In this document: piece after piece, positions 37,001-48,400 of the stretch
Layout: the number at the start of each line of letters is the position of its first letter
Numbering within the stretch: the first letter of the stretch is position 1
DNA from: Pisaster brevispinus
Taxonomy: Eukaryota; Echinodermata; Asteroidea; Forcipulatida; Asteriidae
DNA: 64,000 nucleotides
Direction of reading: 5' to 3'
NCBI GenBank assembly: GCA_023634235.1
Contig: JAMKCF010000041.1
Location: forward strand, 310,001-374,000
The notes under the pieces: generated by a model
Databases searched by the model: none
The model's input: the letters and a program-made list of their open reading frames with translations, nothing else
Told to the model about the DNA's origin: nothing
Program-made: the position numbers and the translations under genes

Positions 37001-40000
37001 CCAAACAGGTACGCTCATTGAGCCCATACCGAAGACCCAACTTCAAATACGTGTACATACATGTAGGTTAAAATAGCACAAGGTAGGGCTCAAGGAGCAT
37101 ACTGTATTACATTACTACAAATATTAAACTACAAAACAGTAGACATACATGTACGAACAATACAGATCAAATACAGATGAGGTCATCAGAACAAAATAAG
37201 TAAGGATATAAAAAATACATGTACTCATATATGTAAGTTATATATGAAATTAAATCAATTATAAGTTTTAGGCCGTGGGCCAAAATCTGTAGAAGACCCA
37301 GAAATTGAAGTTCGTCTTAACTTTTTAGGGGCAATTTGCATTTTAGTCAACTTTACTAATTCGATGGTGCCGATTCCAAATCTGACTGTTCCCATGGGCG
37401 CAGATTGCACGTTAAGCCTATGCGGACTATTTTTGCTCATTTTTGGTCAAAAACAGTATTTTGTGTAGAATTTCTACTTTTTCCAGTCAAATGATTTCAA
37501 ATTTGATTAAAATAGCTTTGAGGTCCTTGTACATGGAATAGATCATTACTCAGTCTTCAAAATTAATCCCCATGGTGCTAAACCAAGTTTTTGTAAAAAA
37601 AAAAAAAAACACTTTTTGGGGGTAAATTTTTCAAAAAATTGTATTTTTCAGTCTTTTTATCTCAAGATCTTGGCCATGTATGATTGGTTTCGATAATTTA
37701 AAAATAATAAAATACATAAATATTTAATACAAATTGCACTAGCAAAATTTCAGCTAGTCATTAATTATGCAAATATGCATGTATGCGAAAGAGTTTATGC
37801 TGAACTGACGCAAGTTAAGGGCAATAAAACCCAAGTGACTACAGATAGTTATACAGTACTGTTATGTCTGGTTTATTAAAACAATGCATTAGTAGCCCAG
37901 GGGCTAACTTGCTACAAAGTTTACAATTTAAAAACAATACAATACTTGTACTGCTCATGATTTAAAGCCTTAAAGGCATATTCTTTTGTTCGATTAAAGG
38001 GTGCACATGTCTTGAGTGTCTTTTAGTTCTAACAATGTTATGTGAGAAAAATTATACAGGACCAGATTATTTCAGATGGACCAGATTATTACAGATGCAC
38101 CATTACATTTTGAGATGCCAGAATTGTTTAATAGACTTTGAAAACTAAAATAAGTGGAACAAAACCTAGATGGCTGTGATCATTTATCAATTGCCTTTAA
38201 CTTCATCTTCTTCTACATCATCATCAAAGTCTGTGAGTGAGTTCTTGCAATCACTGCACTTGCAGAGTTCAGTGCAAGGTTTGCTTTTTGACAAGAGCAG
38301 CTTGAAGTGTTGTAGTGAAGTTTTCCTGCACACACAGTGCACATGCTGCGGTGCTTTCGCAGGAGCTGCAGGCATGGTCATCTATTTAAATGTTAGGTTT
38401 TTTATCAAGTAGCTCCCAGCCATGGCCGAGTGGGCTTGGTGCAGAGATCTACGGAACAAGACAGATAATTGCTTGCTCCTTGCATGGAACTCAATGCAGT
38501 CCTTGTAACAACTTCAGTGGTATCTGACTTCAATTGCGACAATGTCTTCTCTCTTTGATGTCAATCAAAATCTGTTCGTCGTCGAGAATCTCTGTAGCTC
38601 TGAGCAGCAAACCTCCTGTAATAAAAGGGGTATATTTACATGTAGTTTAATCAATGGGAAAATACAGGCACACCATGTTCCTCACTAACTTAGAACCAAG
38701 GAAAACTTAAAAGGCAATGTGAAATAAGAAAATGTATACCAACCTGACTGGTGTTCATAGTTTGACAGTCTTTCCCTTGACCGCTTCCGTGACTGTTTGT
38801 TGGTTATCCTCTTGTTTCTTTTAACATATAATACATCTGGATGGCAGGACATGTGGGTTGCGCTACTGCTGTGTCTGTGAATCTGCTGATGCTAGCTGAC
38901 TAGAATTTCCTGATGGTTCAAGGGTTGACACCAGTGTCCCTTCAACTGCAGTGGAACTGCTTTGAACATCAGTAGCCCTTTTAGCCAAACGTTTTCAGCT
39001 CTTGCTAATGCGTCTTATCTCAAAACCTGTAAACATTACATTTTCAAAAAGTATGTTGGTCTTAAGTGGAGGATACTGACTAATGCACAATACTGGCAAG
39101 CAGTAGAAAAACTACTACACTGTAAACAACTCTGCAATAAAATCTAAATAAATATTGGGACAGATTGGAACAACATTGACAATGTTACTAGCATGAAGAT
39201 ATTGTAGAAGAGACAAAAATTACAGCACCTTATGTGGAAATATGGGTGGGTTGCTGATTGTTATACAACGTTGCTTAATTTTAGTTTAAATTGTTTTAAC
39301 TTGTTTAACAATTACTTTTAAATATTTTATAAAGGTATTTTTGTGAACTGTTTCCCTGGGTGGAAAGACATCATGCTAAAGTACTTGACCCAGAATAGAA
39401 TGACATCCTGTTAAAAATATTAAGTGAGATTATGAAATAATAATAATCAACACAAGTCATGCCAAGTTTGAAAGACACCAGGGTTGTGTGTAAAACCATA
39501 TCAACATTGGAGGATTCAAGTCTATTATTAGCATGGTTAGGGTTAACACACAGTCTTCAGTTTGAAAACAATTTGAAATCTAAAAACAAAACAAAAATGT
39601 TTTCATCATTTGTGTAAAGACCGATTATTTCTTAGACTGAATGCAGGTTAAGAGATTACAAATTCACATCACAAAATTGTCCATGCTAGAACCCACCCTC
39701 TCACCATAATAAAAATGAAACAATTAATGTCAAAGCATTAAGTGGCAGGGCCTTCTGTTAAAACCTACTGTGTAAAAGATATGTCTGATTTTAGACATTC
39801 TCACTCTTTATTTTCCTTGTGCAGGCCTACTAAACTATTATTAATAGTATTAAAAAAGCTTTTTAGAATATAAACAGTAAACACATTGTCAGTAATTAAC
39901 AACTTTAAAACGGTTGCTTTTTGAGGCCTACACTATAAAAGTTGCCCGTTTTTTGTAGTCTATCAAACTTCAAATATCACAGGTGTAACGTTGACATACG

Positions 40001-42282
40001 GTTATTTTTATATAATACGTGCCTACCTTTTTAATTTTAACAAAACACTAACACTTAACTTAAGACTTACTTAGAAAGAATAGGTACAGCATGTGTACAG
40101 TGTCACACCTACAGGACACACACACACAGAGCCGATGGTAGCTGTCAGCCGAGTCTGGCGTTGGGTACATGTTTTTCCACCAAACTTGTATTTGTTTCAG
40201 CCAGTTCTTAGTGTTTCCCATCAAGACGTTTCCATCTGTTATTGCGGTCACGAAATTTCTGCCAACTAACTGCCGTAAATTGGGTTATTTGTCCCCTTTG
40301 ACTCTCAATAAAATGACACACACACATTTCCTCGGGCGCAGCCATCTTGATTTGACACCTCTATTCCAGGTTACATTAATATTTACTGTAGTACGAAATG
40401 GTAATAATGGTTCGAGGTTGAAGAACAGCGCCATCCGCGGCATAACGTCGGCATAGCAACGGCCGGCGCTGCAAAACAGGCGATTTTTCTTGCTTAATTT
40501 CTCATTAACGTGCAAGCAGATCAAATGGGAACAGGTAAAATAATAAATTCTACATTCCAAACTACTTATAAACGAAAAATAAAGTTGCCCCTCGAAAGTT
40601 AAGACGAAAGTGCATGTTACAGGTTTTGGCCCACGGCCTATTTGGATGACAATAGATTTAAATAGTCCCTTGAAAATGGAAAGACTAGACGAAGCTTGAA
40701 GTTGGTTAGTTTTACTTCCAGCCGTGTAAAAGTAAATTACTGAACCAAATTTAAATCTGTTATTTAACAATAATTATTCATGAGTATTTGACAAAAAAGA
40801 CTATGTATTCAGATTATTGATAAAATTTGTAAATAATGATGAAAAATCGAACGTAAGATTCGCATTCAGAAAGTCCGTGCAACCGAAGCGTGTTTTACGG
40901 CGCACCAGCGTGGGAGCTAGCGGAACGTAAACCATGGGGCATATCCCGTACAGCTGGTGTCGTGTCTCGTGGGCTCAGAGAGACAAACCCAGGGGTATGA
41001 ACTCCCCAGCTTGCCGGTCTAGCCGTGAGCTTGGGAGCTTGTCGGAGGGGTAGGGAGCCAGACTAACAATTACGTTTTTTTACAAGGGTTTTAGTCTGTA
41101 CCCCTAGATACAACATGTATTATCCCCTAACTATTGTAACGTGTTGCCTGCGCTACACACGCGGGACGACAACGGGGAATGTTTATCCAATACAGCTTGT
41201 CTGCTTCTATGATAGCTGCACAATGTCCATCAAAAAAAACAACGTGCCGCTTTTGCTGGCTTTCCCTTTGGATTTATTGTGGGATTTTTTTTTTTTTACT
41301 TTTCGTTGGACCACCTTCTAGGTGTTTTTCCTTGCGATGTTTTTTTGTACCAATCTTTGGATGTTGAAGAAACGTTCTCCATTGCAAGTAAGTTCGTCCA
41401 GTTCTCGTACACAGAATACAGGTTGATGTGCGTTTTCACGGTCTTAACCAATAACTCTTTCAATGGCAAGTTCAACCAAAACAGTAATTGGCAGATTGGT
41501 TACGACCGCAATCAGACTTCGGCTAGGGCTGATGTCCGTTTATGTCCGTTTTTTATTTACACGTGAATTTGTGCTTGATGGATATTAAGTCTGGATCCTC
41601 ATGCCCGCCTCGCCATTGAATGTTATAATTAATTCATAAACAGAGCACCAGTCTACTTCATGACCTTACAACATTGCACAACATTGTCACGTAAACTTGA
41701 CAGTTGCAACGGCTGGACAAATGTATAAGCTGACCTTTGACCGCATTTTGTTTTTTTCACATTTTTCGTTAATTACATGATATTTTGATGATTTTTTTTA
41801 CAACCATCTAAAAATTATTGTCTGTCATTCCACATCCATCCCAGACAGTCATCACTAAATTAGGTAAACAGTAAGCCGGTGTGTCCCTTTAATTGTGTGG
41901 AATTGGATGCACGGTGTTTAATTAAAAGGTAAACCTGACAACACATTATAAAAAAAAAGTTTTGCAACATTGATCAATCTATTTCCATCTCCATGATCAA
42001 TCGAAACTGAAAATAAAACCAGTGACGCTCTGTTGTGTTGTTGCAGTAGTATTGGCTAACGTCGTGAGGACCGTGTTTTTTTACATCAATCGGCTCAAGA
42101 TCAAGATAATCTTTGTAAATCGTGCTTTTGATTATTTTGGGTTTGAACTGGATAGACTATTGTTTTACCTGTACGACTCTAAGGTAGTAGTAAGTTGTGT
42201 AGACTCCAAAAACTGCTAAAAGAACCAAGGCATGCGTGTTTTCCTGGAAGAATTGCTGTAACGTGCCCACCGAGTCCGTCAT
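28095..42282 (-). CDS. ABHD3: ABHD1/ABHD3-type membrane-anchored alpha/beta hydrolase, complete
   Basis: Nine exons in transcript order: 42169-42282, 35930-36093, 33991-34109, 32729-32835, 32046-32158, 31707-31880, 30622-30670, 29046-29211, 28095-28282 (stop TAG at 28095-28097). All junction phases agree and the product is 397 residues, close to human ABHD1 and ABHD3 (about 405-409). Residues about 18-35 ([18 protein letters not shown]) form an N-terminal membrane anchor. The nucleophile elbow is GISIGG with Ser203, the acid is Asp328 or Asp329 in SAGDDPF, and the base is His358 in SHGGHVGF. Other family landmarks are LILPGIT (about 125-131), VVFNYRG and [17 protein letters not shown]3 is a phospholipase acting on phosphatidylcholines with medium-chain or oxidised acyl groups. 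The sequence mixes ABHD1 and ABHD3 features (GIS.GG and SA.DDPF as in ABHD1, TPRTYC as in ABHD3), so it is probably the single pre-duplication gene. Confidence 0.92.
28750..29032. mobile_element. MITE ending 8 bases from an ABHD splice donor
   Basis: Inverted ends TTAACACGTTGACTGCCGG and TTAACACATTGACTGCTG. The right end abuts the donor of ABHD exon 29046-29211 (GTAAGA at 29040-29045). An internal palindrome reads CTACGAGTATACTCGTAG. Confidence 0.75.
29369..29499. mobile_element. Foldback MITE, almost entirely palindromic
   Basis: GTCTTAAACGGCCGTTTAAA at the left and its imperfect inverse (TTTAAATGGCTGTTTAAGAC) at the right; arms of about 54 bases enclose about 20 bases. Confidence 0.75.
29923..29954. 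repeat. (CA)n microsatellite
   Basis: ACACACGCACACACACACAC and continuation directly before the 185-bp tandem triplication. Confidence 0.85.
29955..30480 (+). repeat. Three tandem copies of a ~187-bp unit
   Basis: Units start at about 29955, 30144 and 30328 with CTTCTCTTTATTCTCTCATT (variants). Each carries CGAAAGCGAAGCGAGGATG and GGATCCCTTTTGTTAAA. They sit in the intron between ABHD exons 7 and 8. Confidence 0.8.
31456..31602. mobile_element. MITE family M2 copy
   Basis: Ends GGCCGATTTCACAAAGAGTT and, inverted, GGGCTCGATTTCACAAAGC. It lies about 100 bases from ABHD exon 6. Confidence 0.8.
32368..32475 (+). repeat. Dispersed repeat, truncated copy (as at 117-270)
   Basis: CCTGGAATTTCATCTTTGAG and CAAAGGGCACTTCCATTGG are shared with the other copies. 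Confidence 0.65.
34601..34930. mobile_element. 330-bp MITE
   Basis: Perfect inverted ends AGGCCTTTTCACAC / GTGTGAAAAGGCCT; both flanks show ATA at the junction, a possible 3-bp target duplication. It is in ABHD intron 2 and produces a spurious plus-strand ORF. Confidence 0.8.
36200..36466. mobile_element. Foldback element with nested inverted repeats
   Basis: Outer ends ATTCGGTTTGCGGTA / TACCGCAAACCGAAT are perfect 15-bp inverses. Inner pairs include ATTCTACCGC / GCAGTAGAAT-type arms and a central hairpin at about 36335-36390 (TTCGGGAGA / TCTCCCGAA). Confidence 0.8.
36504..36660. mobile_element. Small inverted-repeat element sharing the gemin7 upstream hairpin sequence
   Basis: Left GATAATCGTAACCCTCC faces right GGAGGGTTATGATTGTC. 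Its first 28 bases match 22998-23025 except one base. Confidence 0.6.
37269..40640. mobile_element. 3.4-kb DNA transposon with diverged ~180-bp inverted repeats
   Basis: Both ends read TAGGCCGTGGGCCAAAA inward, a perfect 17-bp match, and similarity continues for about 180 bases (shared TTCGTCTTAACTTT, AGGGGCAA, CTGTTCCCAT, TTGCACGTTAA). If the terminal TA is a target duplication the element would be mariner-like; this is not settled. Inside, 38187-38900 (minus) carries remnants of a cysteine-rich protein. It sits in intron 1 of the ABHD gene. Confidence 0.75.
38187..38900 (-). pseudogene. Remnant of a cysteine-rich transposon protein
   Basis: Pieces in several frames on the minus strand: a basic segment ([19 protein letters not shown], about 38760-38830), [20 protein letters not shown] followed after a frame change by [19 protein letters not shown], and a C-terminal piece [13 protein letters not shown] plus an Asp/Glu tail (38187-38381). 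The RYH..CY and CKC..C motifs recall proteins common in marine-invertebrate transposons. At least two frameshifts or stops show decay. The family is not named with confidence. Confidence 0.45.
42169..42282 (-). CDS. ABHD3: ABHD1/3-like exon 1: start codon and membrane anchor
   Basis: This exon is separated from exon 2 by a 6.1-kb intron and would be missed by homology alone. ATG is at 42282-42280; the exon encodes [20 protein letters not shown], a hydrophobic stretch, and YYYLRVVQ, then a GTAAAA donor at 42163-42168. The phase (0) fits exon 2, which begins KPKIFGKDG at 36093; human ABHD3 has a membrane anchor followed by KKPQ at the same place. A 57-bp palindrome lies 41-97 bases upstream of the ATG, in the likely 5' leader or promoter. 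Confidence 0.85.
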
Positions 42283-42322
42283 GATGATCAAAATGAAGTT
42301 TCCCCTCTTAGTCTTATATATA

Positions 42323-42379
42323 GTCGACAGCAAAGATCGTATAGCGCCGCTACGCGGCGCTATACGATCTTTGGTCGAC
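42323..42379. promoter_or_regulatory. 57-bp near-perfect palindrome upstream of the ABHD start codon
   Basis: Arms GTCGAC.(G)CAAAGATCG and TATAGCGCCGC mirror each other around TAC; arm length is 26-28 bases with one or two mismatches. A weaker inverted repeat (GACTTGGTTCCAAGTCTG... and its inverse at about 42550) lies directly beyond it. As RNA it would form a very stable hairpin in the 5' leader; as DNA a cruciform. Whether it is functional or the core of a MITE is open. Confidence 0.7.
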
Positions 42380-43477
42380 AGTCCTTGTCATCGTAGACTT
42401 GGTTCCAAGTCTGTGATTGTTGTTTTCTGAAAGCAGATACTTTGTTGCCTGAAATAGCGCCCTCTTGTGGATCTAAGGCGTGATAGCCAAATGGAGGCAA
42501 ATCGCGTTTTTTACAGAAAACAACTGCAATCTCAGACTTAAAATCAAGTCTGTCGATCCTAGTCCGGTATTTTTGGACGCTAGTCTCTCTTTGAACAGTA
42601 CTACTACTAGTCAACTTACTCCTTGCTCACCCCAAAACATTATTTTTTTTAAAATGAAACCAAAAGAATGATTACATGTTGCTCAATGTGTCCATACCTC
42701 ACTCCATCTTCTGATTTATTACACTCTGCATTTAAATTTTAACATCATGAGCAAACCTTTGTTTTTCTTTCTTTTAAGTAAATAACCACACTATCCCGTA
42801 AGCTATTATATTCAGTTTTGCTCTGTAAGCTTAATCAAATAACTATATACTTACATATTTTCTTTACTATTTAAATATGGAAGCATTTCTTCAGTTCACA
42901 CACTGATAGAATTCATGATAATAAATAAATCTATTAATTTATAATTTATTTTAATTTTATTTATAATGAATTAAAACCAACCTTACTGAAAAATGGTCTG
43001 GGACCACCATATTTTTCGGCCTCAAATACCATTTTGCATTGTTTTAATTATGTCATGAGCATTCAAGGCATGGCAAAAATGTCAAAAACATCTCATTTTA
43101 CACAATTATTATTCTCTGGGGTTTTTCATAGATAAAATAGATAAAGATACAATCAAAATGAACAAAAATAATAAACAAATAAACTACTTAAAAAATACAA
43201 CAAATAAAACAAAAATTTGAAATAGAAAAAATATATGGTAAACAATGGAATGAAAGAAAAAAACCTTTTTAAAACAGCCTAATTAAGCCTCAAATAGTCT
43301 AAAACTTTTTGAAACTTTTTTGTTCCCAAGTATATGTTAACGTGTGCAGCCAGAAACAAAACAGTTACAGACAGGTCAAATAATGTCAGGGGTGAAAGTC
43401 ACTGCTGACAGAAAAGTCTGAAACTGGGATCGAGACCTTAGGAGGTGCATTTTTTTATTTTTTATTTTTTATTTTTT

Positions 43478-43737
43478 TATGCAAGTCACCAGACACACAA
43501 GGCCTGAAGGCCACTTCAAGGTGTGGGCTACAATCAACTATTGGGTATCATCCATCAGAAGCCTGGCTGGTAGAGCAGAAAGCACTACCTCCCCAACTTT
43601 ACGAAGTAATCATGGTTAAGTGTTAAGTGTCTTGCTTAAGGACACAAGTGTCACGACCGGGACTCGAACCCACACTCTGCTGATCAAACACCGAAGCTTG
43701 AATCCGGTGCTCTTAACTGCTAGGCCATGACACGCCG
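43478..43737 (-). mobile_element. SINE family S1, reverse copy
   Basis: CGACCGGGACTCGAACCCAC is the reverse B box; the copy ends with the complement of GGCGTGTCATGG at 43726-43737. Confidence 0.75.
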
Positions 43738-44467
43738 CATTTCCACCTTTTGGTAACCCCTGGAGTTATAGATTCCAAGGATTTTTTGGGAACAGTATCC
43801 TCAGTACTTGAGAAGTAGATAAAAGAGTATGACTTATTTTGTTGTTGAGAAAATACAGCTTTTTTTTTTACCAGGTAGACTTTAAAAAGTCTGAGTTCAG
43901 AAAAGTCTGAAATTTCTCGTCCCTGAAAATGTTTAAGTTTGAGACTTTTGCATCATGATTGTTTACATACGTGATAATTTGTTGTCATGATAATTGATAA
44001 CAAAGTAAAAAATTACTCAAATTTGCCTCTGCTGGAATTGTTCAACCATAACTGAACTCTATGCAAATTGGAAAAGTGCCAGTGTTAAGGAAATTGAATA
44101 TCATGACTTTTTCAGGGCTATTTTCTGTGATGTCTTCTCAAAAAAAGACGCCTCGTAACTTAATAATATACTCTGAGCTGTGCTATATCGTCCCTAATTG
44201 TTCCTTGAAAACTTACTGAAGATCAAATTAGAATAAATGTACCATTCCTAAACATCATGTCATCCCATTTACCCCCTGTCCTGCTCAAGCTTTACACTAA
44301 GGTGTGCAATTCATTGGCTACCCAAGTTATACTGACCACAGGAATTAGCAATCTACCGGTAGCTAGCTCACTTAACGTTGACTTTGTATTTTGATGAGCA
44401 GTGGCATACCCCCCAATTTATCTCCCTCTCTTGCCCCCACCCCCAAATGAGACCAGTGGTTTTATAC

Positions 44468-44858
44468 ATTAAAAGGGTGGGTATACCTTTGGTAATTACT
44501 CCAAAAAATAATGACCTTAAAAACTTACTTGGGAAGCACTTTACCTGTTGATAAAATGTATACAATTTTGAGAAACAATTCCCTTCAAAGGAATGTGGTA
44601 TTTTAGAAAGAAGGATTCAAAAACATTTCAACCTGAGAAACGTTTCTGCATTACGCGTTTCTCAGATTGTGTATTCCAGTTACGGATTATTCTTCCTGCA
44701 TGGACATAAATGCTCCAGATTTTTAGCATTGTCTAAACAAAAAAACACCTTTTGAAATGAAATGTTCACAGGTTAGTTTTATTGTATATATCTACATTTA
44801 TATAGGATTAAAACTATGGAATGGTCCCAATATCCAAAGGTATACTTTGCCTTTAAGT
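44468..44858. mobile_element. MITE family M1 copy
   Basis: GGGTGGGTATACCTTTGGTA at the left, CCAAAGGTATACTTTGCC at the right. Confidence 0.75.
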
Positions 44859-44929
44859 AGCCCCAAGCATGACTTTGCCCTCTGCCTCCAAATAAAAATG
44901 TCTGGTTATTGCCACTAATGAGGTAACAA

Positions 44930-45420
44930 TGGGTACGTTCACAAAAGTAGCTAACTTCGCTGCTAACTTCGCTGCTAGCTAACAGCGAACAATTTGTGAC
45001 CGTGTGAACGCAAAAATAGTCAACTTCGCTGCTAACTTCGCTGCTAACTCCAAAAGTTAGCAGCGAAAATTTCCGCTGCTAACTTTAGTTTTACGACTTA
45101 GCAGTGAAACTTGATACTTTAACAGTGATATTTTGCTGTGTGAACGCAACTGACCTTAACCACTTTAGACCACTTCCGTTGTTTGTTTATATTACTCACT
45201 TCAGCCATCTTCAGCTAGCTGGAAAAGGTTGGAGTTACGCGAAAACAACCGGAAGATAACGTACTGGTTTTGTGACCTTTGCAGACAGCTATCGGCAGTT
45301 AGCAATCCATGTGAACGCAAGGCATTTTTTAGTTAAGTCCGTTTTTACGAGGATCCCCCGCTGCGAATATTTAGCAGCGAAGTTAGCAGTGAAGTTAGCT
45401 ACTCGTGTGAACATGCCCAA
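44930..45420. mobile_element. 490-bp MITE with repeated inner arms
   Basis: Ends GGGTACGTTCACAAAAGTAG and, inverted, TTGGGCATGTTCACACGAGT. Inside each arm GCTAACTTCGCT is repeated two or three times, so several hairpins are possible. It ends about 48 bases from the stop codon of the SNF gene, in its 3' UTR. Confidence 0.8.
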
Positions 45421-45467
45421 TAAGTGGAGTCACTCAGGGACATTTAGAAAGTAATCAATCTTTCAGA

Positions 45468-48400
45468 TTATTGGGGTGTTTCTGACTCGCCAAATGTTCT
45501 GTACGTTCCATCCTTGTTCTCACCCCCCTCAGGTGAAGGGGGTAGAGGAAGCTCGGTCACGTCACCAGGAATCGGTATCAAATGTCTCCAGTACTTCACA
45601 TACAGGAAATTCAACAGCAAGATGAGCAGGAAAAAACCAATCCACTGGAATAAGAACAGCAGAAATTTAAAATTGATGTCAGGAAGATGTGTGAGGTAAC
45701 ACATCACAATAAAATAAATTAAAAAGATTTAAACTCACAAACTCAAAAGTTAACAGGCGTGAGAAGTGTACACTATTTAAATTAATTTGGGTTTGAACAA
45801 AGAAAAATTGACTGGAGTGGGACTTGAACCAACGACCTCCGGATTAATAGGTACTGCTTTTTTAATTTTAATTTGTTTTTTTCCCTTACACCGATGTGTA
45901 TTAAGCTTTCCCGAGCTCTGTGAAAAAAAAATCCACAGGCAATGATCACTCGGGTGGGATTCGAACGCATGACCTTTGCATTGCTAGAGCAGATGTCTTA
46001 CCACTAGACCACCGAGATAGCCCGATGGCTAGAGGTGGGTTCGAATCCTTAGCAGCGGGCACTGCAACGATTTAATAGATGTAATATTTGCATCGGGATG
46101 AAGAATTTTATATAGGTACTGCTTTATTGTATTGCTGTACCACAATGTGAATATAGGCCTACATATTGTTGTCTGAGTGAAATACAAGTTTTGTCTATCT
46201 ATCTATCTTTGTGTTTGTTTTTTATTGGCACCTCTCCATTGTAAAATATCTGGATCTCCACCCGAGTCAACATTTTATTTCCTAAGATCCAATTTCATTT
46301 CAGTGTTCTCCCATAACAGTGGTCCGCTGGCCAAACGCCAGTTAAAACACCAGAGGACCAGTCAAAATTCACTCCAAGTGGTATGGCTGGCTAGTTCAGT
46401 GTTGAAAAAGCATCCCTATTTCATTTGAAATATTGACTAGAGGAAAAGGCTAACAGACTCATGAAAGGACAACTGGTCCTGCTGGCTGCTAGTCACTGAA
46501 AAGGTTAGGGTTAGGGTTAGGGTTAGGGTTAGGGTTAGGGTTAGGGTTAGGGTTAGGGTTAGGCAAACTCTGTATTTACCTGAGCAATCGTTATCATGAA
46601 GCTCTCAGTTGAGAAACCATACCAAGGGTCGGAGTTCATAATTGTTGTTACTGCCCACCAACCAATTAACGCTACTGCCTCCAGAGGAGCAACAAATCTG
46701 TGGGGGGGGGGGGAACATGTTCAATTAGTGATAGAAATTAGACAATGGGATCTGAAACAAAATGAACCTGCGCTTGATTTTACAAGTTTTACAAAGGGTT
46801 TGAGTGATCATAAGATGCGACGTGAGCAAAGTGTGGCAATGCCACAATGCAAATCACTTTGGCAACATTGACAACTCATCTTAAGATGAATTTTAGGCCC
46901 TTTTAAATAGGGCGGTGTTCCATCGAAGACCGGTTATGTTGATTGAGAGCTCCTAGTATTGTGCTAGGTTTTTGTTTTGGGTGGTCTTCATAATGCAATT
47001 TGTTTACATCACCATCTTCAAGAAACTGTTCTGTGAAAGTACCCTGTGGATCGTGTTTGTGACTATTTTACTTGTTTTAGTGCAAGTAATAATAATAATA
47101 CTAAACCGCATCTGTATAGCGAATATCACTGCTAAGTCCCTATGCGCTGGATAGGAAAAAAGAAAACAACAGGAAAAGAAATACCAACGGAAAAACAACT
47201 AGTGGTAACTGGTGAATAGATGAGTTTTAAGGCGATTTTTGAATTGCCCAACCGTGACTGCTTCCTTAACAGACTCTGGTATGCCATTCCACAATTCAGC
47301 TGCAGCTACTTGGAATGACCGAGCTCCGTAAGATTTTGTGAAGGGGGTGGAAGTGACGAGAAGGGACTTTGATTTGGAACGTAAATTTCTAGAAGGAATA
47401 TATTTGTGAACTAGTTCCTGTAGATAAACTGGGGCTGTGCCTTGTAAAGAATGAAAAGTAAGGAGGAGAATTTTAAACCTAATTCTAGCTTGAACAGGGA
47501 GCCAGTGCAGATTCTGTATGACAGTGTGTTACTCTTGCCAACGTTCTCTTGTTGTACTGCACTGTTTTTTTCAGGGTTTAAATTTATTTTTCAAGGTTGT
47601 CTTTATTTATACCTTAGCGTTTAAAAATTCTACTGTCCTGGGGCCGATATCACAAAAAGAGTTAAGATTGATCGAACTGTGCTTTAATCTTAATTGCTAA
47701 GCAAACTGTGATGTCACAATACAAATCACTATGGTAATACTGACAACTCATCTTAAGATGAATCTTAGTGCGGCTTTGTAAAATCGAGCCCTGTTCTCTT
47801 AAATTAATTTTAGACACAGCATTTTTTTTTTTTTTCAAACTATCGCTTGGGCTTGGGTTTAAGCTCTGTCTGTTATTTATAAGCATGTGCCTTCCTTATG
47901 GGGCTTCAAATAGACAGAAATAGCTCAAGCCCAATTAGCCATGGTTTCAAAAAGGGCCAATTAGTGTCTTATGAATCCGAAACATGAAGGTTTCTTGGTA
48001 CTTAATTGCAAACAAGTTAACTTTGCTAATAAAAGTGACCTTTCGACTTATTTGTTCTTCTCTGTTGCATAGCTGAATATCTTATATCTAGAAATAGTTT
48101 GCCTTCACATGTACATATTATACAGGATTGATAATAAGGATTGAAAACATAATCCAGGTCAAACTATGTTTTGTGACGCACTCATTTTCTGATAGATTGA
48201 ATCTTCATGAAAGTGGGGAAAAATTACAAGAATCTGATCCTGTGTTAAAATGGTGTAAAATGTAACTTTATTTGATTCTCTTTCAGAGCAAAATTTGAAA
48301 CATGAATTCATCGTACATCAAAAAACAAATGGTCTGTACATTTCAAAGAGCAATTTTTGCACAAGTAAAAAGATCAAATTCAATGTTGTTTTGATTGAAT

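Larger units (their letters stand above)
42570..45467. other. Intergenic region between the ABHD and SNF genes
   Basis: AT-rich with no exon seen. Contains a reverse S1 SINE (43478-43737), an M1 MITE (44468-44858) and a 490-bp MITE (44930-45420). The SNF stop codon lies just right of the last. Confidence 0.6.

Noticed and set aside
40285..40770. A 161-residue minus-strand ORF
   Set aside because: It crosses the right end of the 37269-40640 transposon and matches no family I know; no splice or start context supports it.
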